DNA of 64,000 nucleotides, from positions 4,650,001-4,714,000 of the forward strand of contig NZ_CP017157.1 in the NCBI RefSeq assembly GCF_001729485.1. Direction: 5' to 3'. Position numbers and translations under genes: made by a program. Under the pieces are notes generated by a model. The model made no database searches. It was not told where the DNA came from and saw nothing but the letters and a program-made list of their open reading frames with translations. The DNA comes from Streptomyces lydicus. GTDB lineage: Bacteria; Actinomycetota; Actinomycetes; Streptomycetales; Streptomycetaceae. Below are positions 57,758-64,000 of the stretch, one piece after another; the first letter of the stretch is position 1, and every line of letters begins with the position of its first letter.

Positions 57758-59026
57758 ATGGGCGGGACGATGAGACGTGATCAGGCCGACGGCGGGCATG
57801 CCCTGGTGCAGGACGACGGGCGCCGGGACTTCCTCAGGTGTGCGGCGGGGGTCGCCGGGGTGGCGGCCACGACGGGGCTGAGCGGGGAGGCAGCGGCGGC
57901 GGAGCGGCCGCACCTCCAGCGGCGCGACGGCGAACGGCCGCTGCCCGACAGGGTGCCCTTCCACGGCCACCACCAGGCCGGTGTCGTGACCCCTCAGCAG
58001 CTCTTCGCCGGTTTCGCCGGCTTCGACGTGCTGGCCGAGGACCGCGACGGCCTGGTGGAGCTCTTCCGGAAGATCACCCACCGGACGCGGGTGCTGACGG
58101 CCGGGGTGAAACCCCGGGACGAGCAGGTCGCCGCGGAGCGGCCGACCCCCGACTCGCTCAGCATCACGGTCGGCGTGGGGGCTTCGCTGTTCGACGACCG
58201 GTTCGGCCTGTCCGGGCACAAGCCCCGGCACCTCAAGGCGATGCCGGCCTTCCCCGACGACCGGCTGGAGCCGTCACGCTGCCACGGTGACCTCTCGCTG
58301 CAGATCTGTGCGGAGCACCCGGACGCCATCGTGCACGTGCTGCGGGACCTGGCGCGGGAGACGGAGGGCCTGCTGCGGCCGCGCTGGCGGGCGGACGCCT
58401 TCCTCAACCCGTCCCGGCCCTCGGGGGCCCGGCGCAACTTCCTGGGCTTCAAGGACGGCATCGTCAACCCGGACACCGCATCGTCCCGGGAGATGAACCG
58501 GCTGATGTGGGTGACCCCGTCGTGCGGTGAGCCGGACTGGGCACTGGGCGGCTGCTACCAGGTGCTGCGGCTGATCCGGTTCCACGTCGAGAAGTGGGAC
58601 AGGGTACCGCTGGGGCGCCAGGAGCGGATCTTCGGCCGGCACAAGGCGAGCGGCGCGCCGCTGGACGGCCGCAGGGAGACGGACGCGCCGCACTACCGCG
58701 ACGACCCGCACGGCCGGCGCATCGCCCTCAACTCCCACATCCGGCTCGCCAACCCGCGAACCGACAGGACCGACGACTCCCGTTTCCTGCGCCGGAGTTA
58801 CAACTACAACGACGGTTTCGACAAGCAGGGCCGGATGAATCTCGGACTGGTCTTCTGCGGCTACCAGCAGGACCCGGAACGGCAGTTCGCGACCGTGCAG
58901 CGGCGCCTCGAACACGAGCCGCTGGCGCACTTCATCACCCCCATCGGCGGCGGCTACTTCTTCGTCCTGCCGGGCGTGCGGGACTCCGACGACTGGTTCG
59001 GGTCGCGGCTGCTGAGGAAGCTCTGA
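57758..59026 (+). CDS. Tat-exported DyP-type heme peroxidase (EfeB-like)
   Basis: 422 residues from the ATG at 57758 with GGAGG upstream (MRRD at 57770 also possible). A twin-arginine signal, GRRDFLRCAAGVAGVAAT, directs export of the folded, cofactor-loaded protein. GFKDGIVNP is the distal GxxDG motif with the catalytic Asp, and SHIRLANPR contains the heme-ligand His; GGGYFFVLPG closes the fold. The EfeB group peroxidises dyes and phenols and in some species is part of iron uptake; the EfeO/EfeU partners are not in the window. Ends in a strong terminator. Confidence 0.92.
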   Translation: MGGTMRRDQADGGHALVQDDGRRDFLRCAAGVAGVAATTGLSGEAAAAERPHLQRRDGERPLPDRVPFHGHHQAGVVTPQQLFAGFAGFDVLAEDRDGLVELFRKITHRTRVLTAGVKPRDEQVAAERPTPDSLSITVGVGASLFDDRFGLSGHKPRHLKAMPAFPDDRLEPSRCHGDLSLQICAEHPDAIVHVLRDLARETEGLLRPRWRADAFLNPSRPSGARRNFLGFKDGIVNPDTASSREMNRLMWVTPSCGEPDWALGGCYQVLRLIRFHVEKWDRVPLGRQERIFGRHKASGAPLDGRRETDAPHYRDDPHGRRIALNSHIRLANPRTDRTDDSRFLRRSYNYNDGFDKQGRMNLGLVFCGYQQDPERQFATVQRRLEHEPLAHFITPIGGGYFFVLPGVRDSDDWFGSRLLRKL

Positions 59027-59054
59027 GCACCACTGCCGGCTGACCGGGAGACAT

Positions 59055-59090
59055 GAAGCGCGCGGCGGACCGATGTCCGCCGCGCGCTTC
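59055..59090. terminator. 16-bp perfect hairpin terminator
   Basis: GAAGCGCGCGGCGGAC and its exact complement flank CGAT, 28 bases after the DyP stop. It lies between the convergent DyP and hypE genes and can serve both. Confidence 0.85.
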
Positions 59091-59166
59091 GTCGTACCGA
59101 ACGCCGCTGCTCAGCAGCGGTTGTCACACCCCGTCCGGCCGGGGCCGGGCGGGGTGTGACGTCTCC

Positions 59167-60300
59167 TCAGCAGATCCGCGGCAGCTGCTCGCCGAGCGGC
59201 AGATCCACCACCCGGGTGCCGCCGAGCGGGGTGCGGGCGACGACCATTCCGGGATGGGTCTCGACGGCCTCGCCGATGACGGCGGCGCCGGCGCCGAGCG
59301 GGTGGCTGCGCATCGCGGCGAGGACCGCGTCGGCGTGCTCCCTGGGGACGAAGGCGACCAGCTTGCCCTCGTTGGCGACGTACATCGGGTCCAGCCCGAG
59401 GATGGCGCAGGCGTTGGCGACGGCCGGCGGCACGGGGATGGCACGCTCCTGGATGACCACGCCGGTGCAGGAGGCGGTGGCGATCTCACACAGGGCCGCG
59501 GCCAGCCCGCCGCGGGTGGGGTCGCGCAGGACGTGCAGGTCGGGGGTGACGGCGAGCATGGTCTCCACGAGACCGCCGAGGGCCGCGCAGTCACTCTCGA
59601 TCTCGACGCCGAACTCCAGCCCCTCGCGTACGGACATGATCGCCACGCCGTGGACGCCGATGTCCCCGCTGATGATCACCACGTCGCCGGGGACGACGCG
59701 CTGCGGGCGGAGGTCGACGCCGGGCGGGATGAGGCCGATGCCCGCGGTGTTGATGTAGACGCCGTCGCCGTGGCCGGCCTCGACGACCTTGGTGTCGCCG
59801 GTGGCCACCTCGACGCCGGCGGTCCGCGCGGCCGCGCCCATGGCGTCCGCGACGCCGGCGACCACCGGCATCTCGACGCCCTCCTCCAGGATGAAGCCGC
59901 AGGAGAGGTAGGCGGCGCGGGCCCCGCTCATGGCGAGGTCGTTGACGGTGCCGTTGACGGCGAGGTCGCCGATGCTGCCGCCGGGGAAGAAGAGCGGCCG
60001 GACCACGAAGGAGTCCGTGGAGAAGGCCAGCCGCGCACCGCCGAGGGAGACCGCGGCGGAGTCGCCGAGCTGGGCGAGGACCTCGCCGCCGAAGGCCGGG
60101 ACGAAGATCTGCTGGACGAGTTCGGCGGAGAGCGCGCCGCCCCCGCCGTGCCCCATGACCACGCGGGGCTGGTCGCGCAGCGGGGTGGGGCAGGTCCAGC
60201 CGGAGATGTCGACGGTGGGCAGACCGCGCTCGGCCGGCGTGGGGGCGTGGGCCGCCGACGCCGGGCGGGGGGCCTGGGAGGTGTGCGGGGTGTCAGGCAA
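59167..60300 (-). CDS. hypE: HypE, hydrogenase maturation protein (carbamoyl dehydratase)
   Basis: 377 residues. [20 protein letters not shown] opens the fold, [18 protein letters not shown] is the ATP-binding signature of the PurM-like family, and the chain ends PRIC: the terminal Cys receives the carbamoyl group from HypF and is dehydrated to a thiocyanate, the source of the active-site cyanide. The start at 60300 is TTG, with AGGAGG twelve bases upstream; it overlaps hypD by 8 bp. The first ~26 residues are Pro/Ala-rich and atypical, so a later start is also possible. Last gene of the hypFCDE set. Confidence 0.93.
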   Translation of the reverse strand: MPDTPHTSQAPRPASAAHAPTPAERGLPTVDISGWTCPTPLRDQPRVVMGHGGGGALSAELVQQIFVPAFGGEVLAQLGDSAAVSLGGARLAFSTDSFVVRPLFFPGGSIGDLAVNGTVNDLAMSGARAAYLSCGFILEEGVEMPVVAGVADAMGAAARTAGVEVATGDTKVVEAGHGDGVYINTAGIGLIPPGVDLRPQRVVPGDVVIISGDIGVHGVAIMSVREGLEFGVEIESDCAALGGLVETMLAVTPDLHVLRDPTRGGLAAALCEIATASCTGVVIQERAIPVPPAVANACAILGLDPMYVANEGKLVAFVPREHADAVLAAMRSHPLGAGAAVIGEAVETHPGMVVARTPLGGTRVVDLPLGEQLPRIC

Positions 60301-61417
60301 CGGGGCTCGCCTCCTGCGGGGTGGGCGTGGTGCCGAGTCGGCGGTAGAGGTAGTAGGCGGCGCAGGCGCCCTCGCTGGAGACCATGGTGGCGCCGAGCGG
60401 GGTGCGGGGGGTGCAGGTGGTGCCGAACGCCTCGCATTCGTGCGGCTTGAGGAGTCCCTGCAGGACCTCGCCGCTGCGGCAGGCGGCCGGTTCGCGGGTG
60501 GTGATGTTCTCGACGGAGAACCGGTGCTCGGCGTCGTATTCGCGGTAGCGCTCGGAGAGCCGCCAGCCGCTGGCGGGGATGGTGCCGATGCCGCGCCAGG
60601 AGCGGTCGGTGACCTCGAAGACGTCGGCGAGCATGGCCTGCGCCGCGGGGTTGCCCTCGGCGCGGACGGCCCGCGGATAGGCGTTGTCCACGGTGTGTTC
60701 GCCGCGCTCCAGCTGGCCCACGGTGCGGCGGATGCCCTCCAGGATGTCCAGGGGCTCGAAGCCGGTGACGACGATCGGGACCTGGAAGCGTTCGGCGAGG
60801 GCCGGGTACTCGGCCGTGCCCATCACGCTGCAGACGTGGCCGGCGGCGAGGAACGCCTGGACCCGGCAGCTGGGCGAGGTCATGATCGCCTCGATGGCGG
60901 GCGGCACCCGGACGTGCGAGACCAGCAGGCTGAAGTTGCGAATGCCCAGCTTGCGGGCCTGATACACCGTCATGGCATTGGGCGGCGCGGTGGTTTCGAA
61001 GCCGATGCCGAAGAACACCACCTCGCGGTCCGGGTTCTGCTGGGCGGTCTTCAGGGCGTCGAGCGGGGAGTAGACGACCCGTACGTCGCCGCCCTCGCTG
61101 CGCACCCGGAACAGGTCGCGGTCGGTGCCGGGTACGCGGAGCATGTCGCCGAAGGAACAGAAGATCACATCCGGGCGGGCGGCGATCTCCAGCGCCTTGT
61201 CGATGACCTCCAGCGGCGTCACACAGACCGGACAGCCCGGTCCGTGGATCAACTCGACCTTCTCCGGCAGGAGTTGGTCGATGCCGTGCCGGATGATGGT
61301 GTGGGTCTGACCGCCGCAGACCTCCATCAGCGCCCAGGGCCGGGTCGCCATGGCGTGGATGTCGTCCAGCAGCCGGCGGGCCAGCTCGGGGTCCTGGAAC
61401 TCGTCGATGTACTTCAC
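60293..61417 (-). CDS. hypD: HypD, hydrogenase maturation scaffold
   Basis: 374 residues from the GTG at 61417, overlapping the hypC stop by 4 bp (GTGA). Family marks: [66 protein letters not shown] and [20 protein letters not shown], giving the cysteines for the [4Fe-4S] cluster and active thiol. HypD with HypC carries the Fe(CN)2CO fragment during its assembly. An AGGAGG site serving hypE lies near its 3' end. Confidence 0.95.
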   Translation of the reverse strand: MKYIDEFQDPELARRLLDDIHAMATRPWALMEVCGGQTHTIIRHGIDQLLPEKVELIHGPGCPVCVTPLEVIDKALEIAARPDVIFCSFGDMLRVPGTDRDLFRVRSEGGDVRVVYSPLDALKTAQQNPDREVVFFGIGFETTAPPNAMTVYQARKLGIRNFSLLVSHVRVPPAIEAIMTSPSCRVQAFLAAGHVCSVMGTAEYPALAERFQVPIVVTGFEPLDILEGIRRTVGQLERGEHTVDNAYPRAVRAEGNPAAQAMLADVFEVTDRSWRGIGTIPASGWRLSERYREYDAEHRFSVENITTREPAACRSGEVLQGLLKPHECEAFGTTCTPRTPLGATMVSSEGACAAYYLYRRLGTTPTPQEASPVA

Positions 61418-61761
61418 TGCCGCGCCTCCCGCGCCGTGGTGCCGACCGCGGCCGCCGGGGCACCGTCCGCCCCGGGGACCGCCTGCTGACCGCCCTGGGC
61501 CGCGGCCGCTTCCCAGGGGTCGCCGAACTCCTCCTGGAGGAGCCCGAGTTCCTCGAAGAGGGCGAGGGTCTGCCGGGCCGACTCCTCGTCCAGGCGCTGC
61601 AGCGCGAAGCCGACGTGGACGATGGCGTACTCGCCGACCTTCAGGTCGGGGACGTACTCCAGGCACACCTCCTTGACCACGCCGCCGAAGTCGACGGTGG
61701 CCATCCGGGTGCCGTCCCGTTCCTCGATGTCCAATACCTTGCCGGGTACCGCCAGGCACAT
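61414..61761 (-). CDS. hypC: HypC, hydrogenase maturation chaperone
   Basis: 115 residues. The N-terminus [14 protein letters not shown] contains the invariant MCxxxPG with the Cys that binds the iron fragment, then the short beta-barrel ([40 protein letters not shown]). A usual HypC is ~80-90 residues; here ~35 extra Ala/Gly-rich residues follow and are probably disordered. It sits between hypF and hypD and overlaps hypD by 4 bp. Confidence 0.95.
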   Translation of the reverse strand: MCLAVPGKVLDIEERDGTRMATVDFGGVVKEVCLEYVPDLKVGEYAIVHVGFALQRLDEESARQTLALFEELGLLQEEFGDPWEAAAAQGGQQAVPGADGAPAAAVGTTAREARQ

Positions 61762-61818
61762 GGGCCTCTCCTCGTCATGGATGCGTTGCGGCCGCCTCGG
61801 CCGCGGTGCCGATGCCGG

Positions 61819-64000
61819 TCAGGGCAGCCCCACCCCGCCGTACAGGGGGGTGGTGCGCGCCGCCACGACGATCTGGCCGAGTGCCAGTCCCCCGTCGTTG
61901 GGCGGGACGCGGCGGTGGCGCAGGACGGTGAAGCCGTCCTGCCGCAGCAGGCGGGCGGCGGCCTCGGCCAGCAGGGTGTTGGCGAAGACCCCGCCGGTCA
62001 GTGCGACGGTGTCCAGCGCGGTGCGCTCCCGGGCCAGCGCGCAGCTGCGCCGTACGAGGTCGGCGACCGCGGCGTGGAAGCGGGCCGCGATCAGCGCCGG
62101 GGCGGTGCCGCGCCGCAGGTCGGCGATGACGGCGGCGAGCAGCGGCGCCGGGTCGGCGACCGTTTCGGCGGCCGCCGGTCGCCGCGGGTCCGCCGTCGAC
62201 ACCCGCAGGTCGAAGGGGTAGCTGCCGGTGTCCTCGTCGACGGTCAGGGCCGCGGCTTCGAGCGCGACGGCGGCCTGGGCCTCGAATCCGGCGTGGTGGC
62301 AGATCCCGGCGAGCGAGGAGACCGCGTCGAAGAGGCGGCCCATGCTGGAGGTGGGCACGCAGTTGAGGTCGCGTTCCAGTTGCCGGGCCAGCAGCCGCCG
62401 TTCGTCGGGCGGGCACGCCGCGACGCACGGCAGGTCGTCGGACCAGTCGAGGCCGGCGGCGCGCAGGTGGGCCAGCGCCATCCGGTAGGGGCGCCGCACG
62501 GTGGTGTCGCCACCGGGGAGCGGGACGTAGGCGAGCTGCCCGAAGCGGTGGTAGCGGTCGTAGTCGGCGAGCAGGATCTCCCCGCCCCAGACGGCGTGGT
62601 CGTCGCCGTATCCGGTGCCGTCGAAGGCGACGCCGATGACCGGCCGGCCGCCGTCGAGGCCGTGTTCGGCCATGGCGGCGGCGATGTGCGCGTGGTGGTG
62701 CTGGACGCGGACCAGGGGGCGGCCGTCGGTGTTGCGCTCGGCCCACCGGCCGGAGCGGTAGCCGGGATGCCGGTCCGCGGCGAGGAGTTGCGGGCGTACG
62801 CCGGTCACCTGCTCCAGGTGGGCCTCCGCCCGCTCGAAGGCGACCTGGGTGGCGAAGTCGTCCATGTCGCCGATGTGTGCGGACAGCCAGGCGCGCCGCC
62901 CCTCGGCCAGGCACAGCACGTTCTTCAGGTCGCCACCGGTCGCGAGCGCGGGCCGTACCGGCACCGGCAGCGGGACGGGGAGCGGCGCATGGCCCCGGGA
63001 ACGTCGGACGAACAGCGGCTCCCCGTCGCTGAGCCGGACCACCGAGTCGTCGCACGGGATACGGATCGGCCGGTCGTGGGTCAGCCACGCGTCGGCGAGC
63101 CGGGCCAGCCGCCGCAGGGCCTCCTCGTCGTCGGTGACGATCGGTTCGCCGGCGAGGTTGCCGCTGGTCATCACCAGCAGCCGGGGCCCGACAGGATCCC
63201 CGGGCAGGCCGAGCAGCAGGTGGTGCAGCGGGGTGTAGGGGAGCATCACGCCGAGGTCGGGGCTGCCCGGCGCGACCGCCTCGGACAGCGCCGGGGCGCC
63301 CGGGGCCCGGGCGGGGCCCGGGATGCGGCGCAGCAGGACGATCGGGCGCTGCGGCCCGGTCAGCAGGGCACGCTCCTCGGCCCGTACGCGCACCAGGTGT
63401 TCGACGTCGGCGAGGTGCCGGGCCATCAGGGCGAACGGCTTGTCGCCGCGGGCCTTGCGGCGGCGCAGCAGGGTGACGGCGGCGTCGTCGGAGGCGTCGC
63501 AGACGAGGTGGTAGCCGCCGAGGCCCTTGACTGCGACGATCGCGCCGTCGGCGAGCAGCCGGCGGGTGGCGGCGACCGGGTCGGGGCCGGGCGCGGGCCG
63601 GGGCGGCCGGCCGCGGTCGCCGGGATCGGCGGTCAGCAGGCGCAGCCGGGGGCCGCAGTCGTGGCAGGCGATGGGCTGGGCGTGGAACCGCCGGTCGGCC
63701 GGGTCGGCGTACTCCCGTGCGCATCGCCGGCACATCGGGAAGCGGTCCATGGTCGTCAGGGCCCGGTCGTACGGGAGCGCGTTGACGATGGTGAAGCGCG
63801 GGCCGCAGTGCGTACACGACACGAACGGGTGGCGGTGGCGGCGGTCGGCCGGGTCGGCCAGCTCGGCGAGGCAGGCGTCGCAGGTGGCGGCGTCCGGCGA
63901 GACCAGGGTGCGGGACGGGCCGTGGCCATGGGAGGGAAGGATGCGGAAGCCGGGCTCACCGACGACGGCGATGTCCTCGCGCTCGACGGCCTCCACGACG
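61819..64000 (-). CDS. hypF: HypF, carbamoyltransferase (N-terminal end outside window)
   Basis: The last 726 codons are present, and the gene runs past the right edge on its 5' side. The reading frame is open at 64000, so the start and most of the N-terminal acylphosphatase domain are missing. Seen in order: two zinc fingers ([17 protein letters not shown]...CTHC, CRRC...CHDC), a YrdC-like adenylating domain ([30 protein letters not shown]) and the Kae1-like C-terminal domain ([40 protein letters not shown]). It activates carbamoyl phosphate to carbamoyl-AMP and passes the group to HypE. Confidence 0.95.
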   Translation of the reverse strand, partial: VVEAVEREDIAVVGEPGFRILPSHGHGPSRTLVSPDAATCDACLAELADPADRRHRHPFVSCTHCGPRFTIVNALPYDRALTTMDRFPMCRRCAREYADPADRRFHAQPIACHDCGPRLRLLTADPGDRGRPPRPAPGPDPVAATRRLLADGAIVAVKGLGGYHLVCDASDDAAVTLLRRRKARGDKPFALMARHLADVEHLVRVRAEERALLTGPQRPIVLLRRIPGPARAPGAPALSEAVAPGSPDLGVMLPYTPLHHLLLGLPGDPVGPRLLVMTSGNLAGEPIVTDDEEALRRLARLADAWLTHDRPIRIPCDDSVVRLSDGEPLFVRRSRGHAPLPVPLPVPVRPALATGGDLKNVLCLAEGRRAWLSAHIGDMDDFATQVAFERAEAHLEQVTGVRPQLLAADRHPGYRSGRWAERNTDGRPLVRVQHHHAHIAAAMAEHGLDGGRPVIGVAFDGTGYGDDHAVWGGEILLADYDRYHRFGQLAYVPLPGGDTTVRRPYRMALAHLRAAGLDWSDDLPCVAACPPDERRLLARQLERDLNCVPTSSMGRLFDAVSSLAGICHHAGFEAQAAVALEAAALTVDEDTGSYPFDLRVSTADPRRPAAAETVADPAPLLAAVIADLRRGTAPALIAARFHAAVADLVRRSCALARERTALDTVALTGGVFANTLLAEAAARLLRQDGFTVLRHRRVPPNDGGLALGQIVVAARTTPLYGGVGLP

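Noticed and set aside
1..64000. CRISPR arrays, tRNA, rRNA, insertion sequences, phage or plasmid genes
   Set aside because: No repeats with regular spacers, cloverleaf-like sequences, transposase or integrase motifs were seen. The hexamer and 37-bp repeats lack spacer structure.

Overview
The window is about 73% GC with dense, mostly well-spaced genes, many GTG starts, 4-bp ATGA/GTGA overlaps, several apparently leaderless promoters and five SpoIIE-type PP2C phosphatases. This is the profile of a Streptomyces-like actinomycete chromosome. No tRNA, rRNA, insertion sequence, integrase, CRISPR array or replication origin was found. It reads as accessory/peripheral metabolism rather than core chromosome.

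Layout. 1-6.8 kb: a truncated LysR regulator, an unusual SDR protein carrying a zinc-ribbon, a marR-efflux operon whose MFS pump has three Ig-like C-terminal repeats, a PPOX/F420-type oxidoreductase followed directly by the decayed 3' end of an aldehyde dehydrogenase gene, and a DMT-type membrane protein. 7.0-13.9 kb: the most interesting block, a tight plus-strand operon of a GntR/UTRA regulator, an 8-Cys ferredoxin, a TauA/SsuA-like binding lipoprotein that appears fused to a NosL-like domain, permease, ATPase, and an AprA/FrdA-like flavoprotein fused to about nine HEAT repeats. Together they look like uptake plus redox conversion of a small, probably sulfur- or nitrogen-containing compound. 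14-20 kb: a PP2C phosphatase, a UvrA-like ABC protein with a periodic TTCAAT/ATTGAA site at its start, small proteins and a GlxA-type regulator. 20-29 kb: a secreted thermolysin-family protease with a clear promoter and operator-like dyad, an MFS pump, a P450, an alpha/beta hydrolase of the haloperoxidase-like group, a 2OG-Fe(II) oxygenase, a TIGR03086 protein divergent from a MarR regulator, and a His-rich secreted peptide.

30-35 kb: a four-gene acid-sugar catabolic set (DeoR regulator, DUF1537 kinase, PdxA2-type dehydrogenase, ACS-family MFS importer), consistent with C4 sugar-acid (threonate/erythronate-type) use. The same TTGCGCGATNCACGCAA dyad sits before the regulator and before the kinase, so the operator can be read from the sequence. 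35-55 kb: signalling and transport: a large Cache-PAS-GAF-PP2C-HATPase sensor, a PAS-PAS-GAF-PP2C protein, a PAS-PP2C protein, a PP2C-MASE1 pair, two APC permeases, an acyl-AMP ligase with a dyad over its predicted transcription start, and a divergent LigD-polymerase/LigC-ligase pair (end-joining type, no Ku here). 54-59 kb: an ArsR-type regulator divergent from a DHA2 efflux pump with two palindromes between them, an orphan acyl-CoA carboxylase epsilon-like protein and a Tat-exported DyP peroxidase.

59-64 kb: hypF-hypC-hypD-hypE on the minus strand, the maturation genes for the Fe(CN)2CO centre of [NiFe]-hydrogenase. hypF runs off the right edge, and hydrogenase structural genes would be expected beyond it. 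All family names below come from reading motifs by eye; no database search was run.
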